Assembly: GCA_013423325.1 (NCBI GenBank)
Contig: BLJB01000400.1
Coordinates: 1 to 19,179 of the forward strand
DNA: 19,179 bases
Source of the DNA: Usnea hakonensis
Taxonomy: Eukaryota; Ascomycota; Lecanoromycetes; Lecanorales; Parmeliaceae
Direction: 5' to 3'
Shown: piece after piece, positions 11,101 to 19,120 of the stretch
How the letters are laid out: every line of letters begins with the position of its first letter
Numbering within the stretch: the stretch's first letter is position 1
Translations under genes and position numbers: made by a program
Notes under the pieces: model-generated
The model's input: only the letters and a program-made list of their open reading frames with translations
Told to the model about the DNA's origin: nothing
Databases searched by the model: none

Positions 11101-12666
11101 ATAGAGAAAGAAGTTTTTTAACTTGCTTATAATGAATTAGGCTATCCCGGGTACTTACGAATATATAAAAGATTAACGTAGGGCCTATACTTTTATAAAA
11201 TATTAAAAAAACTATACGACTTTATTAGGTACTATCCTTCGTACTAGTATAATTAAACTTCCCGGTATAAACCCTATAGATCCTTATAGCCTATCTATTT
11301 ACCGTCTAAGCCCTTCTATATACTAAGTATTAATTTTATCCTTACGTTATCTAAGACTACCGTAGGCGAGGATTATATTATATTAGTAATAGATAAATTT
11401 TCTAAAGCCGTTATACTTATACCTAGGAAATCCACCTTTACCGTAGTCGAATAGGCTACTAAATTACTAGATAAGCTAGCTAAAGTTAACTAGGGTTTAC
11501 CTAGAACTATAATCTCCGATAGGGACTATAAGTTCGTTAGCGAATTATAGAAAGCTATCTTCGCTATACTAAAAGTAGATCTACTATACTCTATAGCGTA
11601 CTACCCCTAGATAGACGGTATATTAGAGAGATCTAACTAGATGGTAGAAATTGCCCTACGTTACTATATTGCTATTCTTAATAATATTAGATTCTAGCCG
11701 ATCACGTTATCTAAGATAACGGTAGCGCTAAATAACTCTATTATATACTCGTCTATTATACTAGCCCCTACTAAAGTACTCTATAGTTTTAGGACCCGAG
11801 AAGTATTAGATCTACTAAAGCCGGATAACGAGACTCCTATTAAGTAAGCTAAAATCCTAAATAAGTCTTCTATAATTACGATACCTACTATTAGTCCTAT
11901 TCTATCTCTAAAACCTACTATAGTACTTGTCTTAGCAAATTTAGCTATTACTAGGAGTTAACTAATATATTCGTAAGAGGCTTCCGTACCTGCTACGCCT
12001 TCTATAGCTACCCGCCCTACTATTAGTCCTATCGCATTATTAGAACCTTCAAAGTCTACTACTACCGTAATTATATCTATATACCGTTTATTATATATTA
12101 ATACTAAAGACGCTATCGCGTTCGCCGTAATAAGAATAAAATAGTACTATAATAGAAAGTATCGACTATAATTCTTCTAGGTTAATAACTATATTAACCT
12201 GCGCCTCTATAAAGGCTACAAAATCCCTACCGTAGGTCTAAAGAAAATAGGACCTTAGCTCGTAGGCCCTTTGAAGGTAATCGAGAGGATAGGTAGACTA
12301 GTATACTATTTATAACTTCCGAGTAATATAGTAATCTATAATATAATATCTATTATATATCTCGAGCTAGTCTCCGATCTAAAGTAAGACCCCTACTACC
12401 GTACTCGATTACTACCCCTTACCGTAATAGTCGAAGGTAAGGAAGAGTTTAAGATAGAGAAGCTTATACGGAAAAGAAAAATCCGTAGAGGTAAAGTATA
12501 GATAACTTAGTACTTAATTAGGTAGAAAGGATACGGCCCCGAATACGATATATAGTAATCTAAGAGGGATATAAAAGATATTGTCGCCCTAGATAAATAC
12601 GAGGAGCTTTATAGAAATACGGTAGGGCTTTCTACTAATAATATAGTAGTACCTCCTAACTATTAG
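8161..12666 (+). pseudogene. Pol of G2: zinc finger, protease, RT, RNase H, integrase, chromodomain
   Basis: Same frame as gag. A Cys/His finger (C at 8200, H at 8239, C at 8254; YYCDADF...LYKHLRIAC) precedes the protease, whose active site reads NTG for DTG (8488-8496). RT: GRIIIDIRALNK (from 9610), FTVSSYRG-stop-ESF, NSPAYV, LRPF and YVDN for YVDD (9913-9924), then KKSFLGY and LGLTTANKKL. RNase H spans about 10380-10850. The integrase finger region is near 11120-11260; the catalytic core has SINFI for SIDFI (Asn at 11332), intact ISDRD (Asp at 11518) and intact Glu at 11626 (DGILERSN). The chromodomain is at about 12445-12580 (YLIR-stop-KGYGPEYD), which in chromoviruses steers integration to marked chromatin. 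Stops are mainly TAG and TAA; three catalytic Asp are Asn, so it is dead. Confidence 0.9.
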
Positions 12667-12783
12667 CTATATTAATAACCGCCGAGCTAGGCGTTAAACG
12701 TAGTATAGGTCTTAATATAGGACCTACGAATAAAATTACTTAAAAACGTAATCTCCGCTCTACTCCGTATTATTTATATAGTA

Positions 12784-12877
12784 CTATAAGTCTCTTGACG
12801 ACCTAGTAGATTCCTTTTATTATATACGCTTTCTAGTATAGCCGATTAAAGGATTCTTCTAAGAGATCTATATACTA
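12784..12877 (+). repeat. 94-bp direct repeat, copy 1
   Basis: It begins CTATAAGTCTCTTGACGAC and ends TATACTA. The same word order (TATACGCTTTCTAGTATA, then CCGATTA, then AAGAGA) recurs at 12921-13014, 137 bp downstream, with the same length. It also keeps one TG (TTGACGAC), rare in this part of the element. Confidence 0.8.
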
Positions 12878-12920
12878 CTACCGTAATTAATATTAACGCT
12901 TATATATTAGACTTACTATA

Positions 12921-13014
12921 CTATAAGTCTCTTGACGACTAGGTAGAATTATTAAATTATATACGCTTTCTAGTATAACCGATTAGAGGGTTCTCTTAAG
13001 AGACCGATATACTA
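12921..13014 (+). repeat. 94-bp direct repeat, copy 2
   Basis: This is the second copy of the repeat at 12784-12877. It contains the perfect palindrome TCTCTTAAGAGA (about 12991-13002), which copy 1 has only in a broken form. Several differences between the copies are not C/T or G/A changes, so the duplication is older than the RIP damage. Confidence 0.8.
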
Positions 13015-13054
13015 ATAAGATCCATTCTACTACTTTCGTAATTAATAACGCGTA

Positions 13055-13075
13055 ACGCGATAATCTTTATCGCGT
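13055..13075. other. Perfect hairpin (9-bp stem, 3-nt loop)
   Basis: ACGCGATAA, loop TCT, TTATCGCGT. The stem survives RIP because it contains no CpA or TpG. It lies between the chromodomain end and the extra ORF. It could be a remnant of an RNA structure or a chance palindrome; there is no T run after it. Confidence 0.55.
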
Positions 13076-13236
13076 CCTAAAATACTATTTAACCCCTTAA
13101 GGTATTAAACCTTACTTTCGCTTATTTGATACCTTAATCCACCTTTGTTATATTATATCCTAAATACTACCGTATCCTTTATACTAACTATATAAACTAT
13201 CTTAATATAATACTATTTATACTACTACCCAAATTT

Positions 13237-14700
13237 ACCGCGGTACCCTAATTTATTATAGTTAAAACGGCCGTTATATTAGATCTTAAATTAGAAACCG
13301 AGTCCTATACGCTAAGACCGCCCCTATAGAAATAGATAGTAAAAGATCCTACTATAAATAGATTTTACTTTAACGAAGAAAAAACCGATAATAGGCTACC
13401 CCTAGATAGACTAGATCTTAGCGATTTTTAGGTTATATAAGTTATTCGTTTCGATATTAAAGTAAAAGATCGTAGTACTAAGTGGCTAGTCGTTTTTACT
13501 AGAAAATAGCTCTCGTTAAATTATATTAATAAAGGTACTACCGTAAAGTATAAAGGAGTATAGGGCTAATACTACTCTATAGTATTCGACTATTAGGAGC
13601 TCTATAGGTAAGAAGGAGAAGATAAAGGATTAATTTATACTACTAAGATATAATCTAATATATAAAGTAAGTTTATAGACGGAGCTAAGTATAATATACT
13701 AATAAGTACCGTAGGTACTACTACTAATAAAACCCCTAAGACTAGTGCCGCTAGTAATAATACCTTAAAGGCTAAGCTACCGCCGGTAAGTACCGCCCGT
13801 AACAAAACCCTTAAGACTACTACCGTAAATACGAAGAAAGCTAAAACCGCGTCTAATAAACGCCTAAGACGTAATATATAAGGTATAGTAAAGACGATCT
13901 ATACTACTACTATCGTAGACCCGTCTACTACCGCTATTATAGAACCGTCCGCTATAGTAATTAATACGGACGCTAATAATTATTAAGTAAAGCGCTAGAA
14001 AACTTCTCTTTTTTAGATACTAATTAAACTTTTTAAGTCCGACGAGGATAACGTAAAAGAAGGCGTATATAAGAGTTTAAGTATAGAAGTAGAGCTATAT
14101 AAGAAAAAGTACTAAGACGTCTATATATAATTCCTTTATTTAGTATAAATATTAAGAGCCCTCTATATTACCCTATAACTAATATTAATATATATAACTA
14201 ACGCCCTTTCTGTGTTAAGAGAAAATAGTAAAAATATAAAGGATAGTGATACTAAAAACGCTAAAGAATACTACCGCAATAAAGCTATAGATCTATAAGA
14301 ATTATATAACCCTATTACCGCGCAACTTAACGTGTTAGAAGATAATTACCTAGTTATATACAATATGCTATATAACCTTAATGATACCGAGTTTAACGCT
14401 TAGCTATAGAGGTAAGAAGGAGCCTAGACGCAGTTTCTAATCAACGAAGACACCTCGGATTACGGCAAAGATAGTAGTGAAAGCCTTACTGACCTAGCAA
14501 GTATCCTTTTGACACATACGGTTTTCATCCGTAGCCGTTATAGGAGCTTCCTAAGGCATCTTATTATCTATCGCCGTATGAGGAAAGATGCATTCCCGGT
14601 TTTCTTTTCAAAGTACTCGATCGTCACACAATCAGCATTCCATGCATATATCAGAGTAATGCACCTGACGCAACCAGTTCAATATCGTACTACATCATAA
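13237..14700 (+). pseudogene. Extra ORF of G2 downstream of pol, unknown function
   Basis: A coding-like frame, on the same strand and in the same frame as gag-pol, runs from about 13237. Its stops are all TAG or TAA until about 14427; from 14431, where RIP fades, it stays open for 90 codons to TAA at 14698-14700. Readable pieces: FYFNEEKTDNRLPLDRLDL (13366 on), RFDIKVKDRSTKWLVVFTRK (13450 on), a Thr/Ser/Lys-rich middle (about 13700-13900) with a basic cluster KKAKTASNKRLRR that could be a nuclear signal, a charged, probably helical part (14040-14400), and an acidic-serine stretch NEDTSDYGKDSSES (about 14443-14484). I recognise no family. Chromoviruses normally end with the chromodomain, so this is additional cargo, an accessory gene, or a captured host fragment. 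Start and true end are uncertain. Confidence 0.55.
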
Positions 14701-15112
14701 ACATTCCTATTCCCCAGTGCGGCAATTCACAGATTTTATGGCCGCAACGACTATTCAAGGTAACCAGTTCATTTTCTATTCGGCATTCAACTATGTATCT
14801 CTCTCAACATGGTATCAATCACATTTCTATTGCCGCAATGGTATTATAGTTCTAGGGAGATCACTTGAAAGCGTAACCTCAAAAAGTATTGATGTATTGA
14901 TATAATTAACTTCGAGTATCTTAGTACTACGTAACTATTTTATTTTTATTATAATATATATGTTAATACTGCTCTTCGTTAATCGGTTATAATTATATAC
15001 TATATTATAGATCGCTCTCCTCGGTCCTACTCCTAATGTCGTACTATAATAGGATATTATATTAAGGGTGTATCTATGTATCGGGGCGACGCATTTTGAG
15101 GAGGGTAATACT
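14701..15112 (+). other. G2 3' untranslated region, mostly spared by RIP
   Basis: From about 14431 to 14905 CA and TG are plentiful (CCAGTGCGGC, TCAACATGGTATCAATCACA), unlike the rest of the element; RIP traces increase again between 14905 and 15112. A 62-codon open frame at 14717-14905 has no recognisable features and I do not call it a gene. The region ends with the polypurine tract before the 3' LTR. Confidence 0.55.
15098..15110 (+). promoter_or_regulatory. Polypurine tract of G2
   Basis: GAGGAGGGTAATA lies directly before the 3' LTR, which starts at 15113 with TGTTACGG. This is the place and composition of the primer for plus-strand DNA synthesis in LTR retrotransposons. Confidence 0.7.
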
Positions 15113-15274
15113 TGTTACGGCTATTACTATTACTAGTATAACTATTGCTAAGGTACTAGTAGTAGTGCATATTAGTTAGTGCCGCAGTATTTAGACAGAT
15201 TTCTCGGTAGTATCAATATAGACTTTTGACACACTCCACTTTCGTTCATAGATCATAACGCAGAGGCCATGATA
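15113..15274 (+). repeat. G2 3' LTR (162 bp)
   Basis: It begins TGTTACGGCTATTACT and ends CCATGATA and is collinear with the 5' LTR without indels. Here the first half is the mutated one (GGCTATT for GGCCATT, AGTATAAC for AGTGTAAC) and the second half is closer to the ancestor (CACACTCCAC, GGCCATGATA). Confidence 0.92.
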
Positions 15275-15441
15275 GATATATATTAATAATAGTATATAAT
15301 AAGGATTTAATTAATAAGAAGGTAAAATCTATATATAGATATAAGAAAGATATATAGGTAAAGAGGTATTAAGGCGCTAAACCCGAATAGGAAGAAGATT
15401 ATATATCTCCTTTAGCCCTATAAGTAGTTATACTCGTAACA
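15275..15441 (-). repeat. Probable outer part of the G1 5' LTR
   Basis: Read on the minus strand from 15441 the sequence starts TGTTACGAGTATAACTACTT, which has the form of a gypsy LTR 5' end, and runs to the edge of G2 at 15275. Joined to 5536 and read leftwards it would give an LTR of roughly 500 bp followed by the G1 body. This would mean G2 landed inside the LTR of G1. The outer boundary is well shaped; the link to G1 is inference from position and orientation. Confidence 0.42.
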
Positions 15442-15477
15442 CTTCCCTTTTTAAAATATTAATTTATCTACTTTACT
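15442..15477. other. AT-rich flank between G1 LTR and the 1.24-kb insertion
   Basis: A short AT-rich stretch belonging to the older sequence that resumes after 16745. No gene or signal is visible. Confidence 0.5.
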
Positions 15478-15489
15478 ACCCTAAATATT
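15478..15489. repeat. Target-site duplication of the LINE-family insertion, left
   Basis: ACCCTAAATATT, repeated exactly at 16734-16745. A preceding T is also shared, giving 12 or 13 bp. Long duplications of this size are typical of LINE endonuclease integration. Confidence 0.85.
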
Positions 15490-16733
15490 GGCCGGCGACG
15501 AGATCCAGCTATACGCGCTGCCGGCTACGAACCTGCTACCATCGTGTGCGATGTGAAGGTCGCCATCGTACACGGTATATAGCAGAGCCAAGTGATCTCA
15601 GGGTGTAACGCGTAAAGGAGATAGGATAGAAAATAGTAAGATAAAGCGATAGAGACAAGATACGTCCCTATTATAAGTAAAGTATTTAATTAGAAATATA
15701 GCTATACTATTAGTAAAGTCGATATAATGCTACTTAATTAGACGCCGAACGCGCAGAACCTTCCTATAATAATACGTAGAGAGTACTAGGTAGCTTAGGT
15801 AGAAGGCGTATTAGCTAATAGGATTAGTTACCCTAGATACGTAGGGATAATAGCCTAGTCCCGGTATAACTAGTAGGATACGAGATATCTACTTCCTTCT
15901 ACGAGCCCGTTCGAAGCGTAGCTATTAGTAAAGATACGATTCTCTCTCTATCTCTAGATACGCGTACCTATTGATAACTCTACCTACTTATAGAGCTAGC
16001 GCGATATATTTACCGCTAGGCGTTCTCCTCTACGTATCTACGGGTAGTAATACTATAGAAGGAACCGGTATCCTATACCCGAAGTAAAAAGACCTTATAG
16101 GACCTCGCTTACCTAGTATAGAGTTTTTACGCGTAGAATACCAAGACTCTTGGCTCGTTATATAAATACGAAGGCCCGTATTTCTTTGTACTAGTAGCCC
16201 TCTGAGAGTTAACTCGATAAGGACCGCAGAATTTAGTAGTAATTAATTAATCTAAACTTCGTATCTATACCGTATTACTATTATCTACTCTAGCAGGGTC
16301 TCTCCCTACTAGACTTAGTATAGGGCTAAGACGCCGGCCTTTTTTCCTTAGCGATAGGCGCTTACGGATTAGAATAAGCTGGGAATAAGGGCTAGTAACC
16401 AAACTCATAGATAAATACTCTACGAGGAATACTAACTACCCTACGGGGACGCGGGCGTTATTCGGCCTACCTATATTCTTATTAATAGTCAAGTTATTTT
16501 TTTTCTTAGAAAGGATACTAAAGCGTATAGCGACCTAGCGTGCATATACAATTCGTAGAAGTTATCGAAGGTGGTATATAGAACTCGATATTTGCAGGAC
16601 ACCATAATAGAAGAAACGTGTAGAGGTTTTTACCCTGGCGTAAGCAAAGGTTTCCTCTACAACATTGCCACAGAGCTTCCCGTAATTATCTTTCACATAG
16701 TTAGATAGACACGAGTATAAAATCCAATCCAAT
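15490..16733 (+). mobile_element. LINE-family insertion, 1.24 kb, possibly non-autonomous
   Basis: The insertion is bounded by a perfect 12-13 bp direct repeat and ends in the same 3' block and CCAATCCAAT tail as the LINE at 1-1425. Its 5' end begins GGCCGGCGACGAGATCC. The first 115 bp and the last 190 bp or so keep CA and TG; the middle (about 15606-16540) is depleted of them but keeps CpG. I find no RT or endonuclease motif in any frame of the middle, and 1.24 kb is far short of a full LINE. It may be an internally deleted LINE or a non-autonomous element that borrowed the LINE 3' end for mobilisation. No tRNA-like pol III boxes are evident at the 5' end. Confidence 0.75.
16624..16733 (+). 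repeat. LINE 3' terminal block, copy B
   Basis: Matches 1318-1425 in direct orientation. Upstream similarity extends weakly (ATCGAAGGTGGTATATAGA near 16563 against GTCGAAGGTAGTATACAGA near 1265). This copy has CA and TG where copy A shows TA (ACAACATTGCCACAG against ATATCATTGCCATAG), so copy B is the less mutated. Confidence 0.85.
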
Positions 16734-16745
16734 ACCCTAAATATT
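16734..16745. repeat. Target-site duplication of the LINE-family insertion, right
   Basis: Exact repeat of 15478-15489, directly after the CCAATCCAAT tail. Confidence 0.85.
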
Positions 16746-16889
16746 AATTATTTTTTTAGTTCTAATTTTTAATTATATTTCTAAATAGTAGTCGAATAAT
16801 TTATATTAAAAATAAAGGCCTTTATAGATCTTAATACTAAAGAACTTATTAAGAGACGTTAGAATACTAAAAAAGAAGAATTCGAGTAT

Positions 16890-18490
16890 TTTTATTTTAA
16901 CGAGCTAATTATTAATATTTAAGTACCCCGATATATATTTATTAGACGAACTAGAATTATTAGATATTTAAATTATTATAATTATTTACTCTACCCTTTC
17001 TAGGGAGAATAAAGGTATTAAGTAGTTTAAAGTCTTTATTACTAAAGATAAATTAAGATCGATATTTATATATAAAGACTAGTCTATAAAGATTTATAAT
17101 TTAGAGGCTAGTAATTTTAGATATATTCTACTAGAAGGAAAGTATAATATATTTAATTCTAAAAGAACGACGTTAAAGTTATTAATAATCTAGTCTAGAT
17201 TAGTCTTAAAAAATATTTAATCTATTTTCTATAGACTTATAATAGAGGTATAATTAACTAAGTATAAACTATTAATAATAGACTCGCTAAAGACTAAGAT
17301 TAAGATAAAGATAATATTATTAAAAATAATATAAAGTATTAGATAAACTTAGTATATAGAGAATAAAATTAAAAATAAATTAAAAGCCGATAAAAAAGAT
17401 AACGAGTTAAATAACTAATAAGATATTATAAAGTACTAGGACTCTAAAGTTAAAAAGATAAAAAAGGATATATATTAAAATTTTTAAAACTAATTAATTA
17501 CTCTAATTAAGACGCTTTCTATAATCTAGTTTAAAGTATATATATTAAAATATAAAAGTATAGCTACTACTAGCTTACTTAAAAAGAAATAAAAGGTAGA
17601 ACTAAAATTAGTCGAGTTATTAAAATTAGTAGAAATACTATTTAAAATATTTATTAAGAAGGCTCTATTTATTATTATAACCTCTATTAAAAAAGCCCTA
17701 TTAGTTATCTCTATTAAATTAATTAAAATATTAATAAAGCCTACTCTAACGCTAAAAAAGAGATACGACTTTATAAATATACTAGCGATACTAGACCTGT
17801 TACTACTAGATTTATAAGTAAAACTTAATATTATAAACGCTAATATAAAGTCTTTAATAGAATAACTCCGTATATTCTAAAATATAAATTTAGACCTCGT
17901 CCTAAAAAATAGCGAACTAAGCGATTCTAATTATAATCTTTATTATTAACTTAATAAATAGAAAACTAAGATAATATTTCTAATTAGATATAGACGCGTA
18001 TACTATACTATATTAATAACTATTATTAATATAATTACGATATACGAACTTTCTAAAAAAGATAATAATTATTTATACGTATTATTTATAAAGTCTATAA
18101 ATACTATTAATAATAAGATATTTAACGCGTACTCTACTCTATATTAGTAAGTTTATAAATTAAATAGCGATTTAGATAATAAAATAGAAGATTAACCCGC
18201 TATTACTAAAAGTAATATTATTATTAATTCTATAATTAATCCCGTTACCGTTATCGCTAATTCTATCGCTACTACTACTAATTCTATACTCGATTCTACT
18301 ATTACTACTACTAAGGGTATAATTATTTCTACTATTAATAATTCGATAGATCTCTCTATATTAGGCGCCTTAGGAAACGAAAATAAGATAAAAGATACTA
18401 CTACTATCTTAATAAGGGCTTCTAAAGAAAATAGAGAGCTCCCTATTAAATAGATAACTAATTTTAATAATTTCTTAATATTATAAAATA
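16890..18490 (+). pseudogene. Heavily RIP-mutated ORF of unknown function
   Basis: One frame (codons in phase with 17761) can be followed for about 530 codons with stops only of the TAA and TAG kinds and codon-like structure throughout. The first part (to about 17250) reads like a folded region: YLLDELELLD, FKVFITKDKLRSIFIYKD, YNLEASNFRYILLEGKYN, FNSKRTTLKLL. From about 17480 to 18480 it is low in complexity; many CTA (Leu) codons probably were CCA (Pro), so the ancestor was rich in Pro, Thr, Ser and Glu, as in a disordered protein. Pieces such as LKNSELSDSNYNLYY (17908 on) and ILGALGNENKIKDTTT (18358 on) match no family I know. It could be gag of an old element or a host gene caught by RIP. 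The start is uncertain. Confidence 0.45.
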
Positions 18491-18704
18491 TAGTTACTAT
18501 TAATTTTAATTAATTAAGAAATATAGTCGAAAATAAAGTACTTTAAAAAATTTATATATTTATTATTAATGGATAAATCTACTCTTATACCTTACTTACT
18601 AGCGTATCTTTATACTATTACTAATATATTTACTATTATACTACTAAACTATCTCTAGTATATAAGGGCGTATATTCTTTTTTTACTTATAGGTACTATT
18701 ACGC
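18491..18704. other. AT-rich stretch without recognisable features
   Basis: It follows the unknown ORF and leads into the tandem repeat. CA and TG are nearly absent. No gene, RNA or site stands out. Confidence 0.5.
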
Positions 18705-18991
18705 CTCGGAAAGGGTTGGGTCGACCTACGTGGATCTTAGGAGGGTTAGGTACCCGTTTAGGTCTATAGGTCGGGTTAAAGACAATTTGGGTAGGTCGGG
18801 TAATAGGTCCGGGTCTAAAAAAATCGGGTAGGTACCTAACGGGTACGTCTCGGAAAGGGTTAAGTCGATCCATATAGATCTTAGGAGGGTTAGGTACCCG
18901 TTTAGATCTATAGGTCGAGTTAAAGATAATTTAGATAGGTCGAGTAATAGGTCCGGGTCTAAAAAAATCGGGGTAGATACCCGATAAGTAC
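18705..18991. repeat. Two-copy tandem repeat, about 144 bp per unit
   Basis: Copy 1 (18705-18848) and copy 2 (18849-18991) both run CTCGGAAAGGGTT, TTAGGAGGGTTAGGTACCCG, ATAGGTCG, AATAGGTCCGGGTCTAAAAA. Differences are largely G-to-A (GGGTTGGGTCGACC against GGGTTAAGTCGATC), so copy 2 is the more RIP-damaged. Smaller motifs (GGTCGGGT, GGTCCGGGT, ATCGGGTAGGTACC) recur inside each unit. The GC content is much higher than its surroundings. The minus-strand open frame at 18655-18873 is a by-product of the repeat. Confidence 0.88.
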
Positions 18992-19120
18992 CTATATAGA
19001 ATATATTTACTAATAGGCCTTAGGGCTAAATTAGCCCCTATAACCCCTAAAACTTCTCCCCCTAGATTTCTAGTAATTATTCTAGCTATTACTTCTTTTT
19101 TTTTATTCTTCTTATTCTTT
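18992..19120. other. Spacer with a near-palindrome
   Basis: GGGCTAA, A, TTAGCCC at 19023-19037 forms an inverted repeat with a one-base centre. The rest is pyrimidine-rich AT sequence (CTTCTCCCCC, TTCTTTTTTTT) with nothing gene-like. Confidence 0.5.

Larger units (their letters stand above)
12667..13236 (+). other. Spacer between pol and the extra ORF of G2
   Basis: After the chromodomain the coding pattern fades and an in-frame TGA, not a typical RIP product here, appears near 12795. The segment holds two diverged 94-bp direct repeats and a perfect 9-bp hairpin, described separately. No protein is recognisable. It may have been an intergenic or promoter region for the downstream ORF. Confidence 0.55.
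5537..15274 (+). mobile_element. Full-length Ty3/gypsy chromovirus (G2), RIP-inactivated, 9,738 bp
   Basis: Two direct 162-bp LTRs (5537-5698 and 15113-15274) bound a leader, one gag-pol frame, a spacer, an extra ORF and a 3' untranslated region with a polypurine tract. The order Gag, protease, RT, RNase H, integrase, chromodomain places it in Ty3/gypsy, chromovirus group. It is longer than the 5.5-7.5 kb common for fungal chromoviruses because of about 2.4 kb downstream of pol. Flanking 5-mers are GATCT (left) and GATAT (right), a 4-of-5 match that may be a mutated target duplication. Internal CpA is nearly absent but CpG is kept, so RIP here was close to CpA-specific. Confidence 0.9.

Noticed and set aside
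14717..14905. Plus-strand 62-codon open frame in the un-RIPed island
   Set aside because: Short, no recognisable motif, no neighbouring support; open frames of this size are expected by chance where RIP has not added stops.
15490..15606. Possible SINE head with pol III A and B boxes or tRNA-like fold
   Set aside because: No convincing B box (GGTTCGANTCC-like) or cloverleaf could be found.
18655..18873. Minus-strand 72-codon frame with Arg/Pro-rich repeats
   Set aside because: It is a translation of the 144-bp tandem repeat and carries no sign of a gene.
18720..18900. GGGTTAGG-like words suggesting telomere repeats
   Set aside because: The words occur within a longer 144-bp unit and never as a run of TTAGGG.
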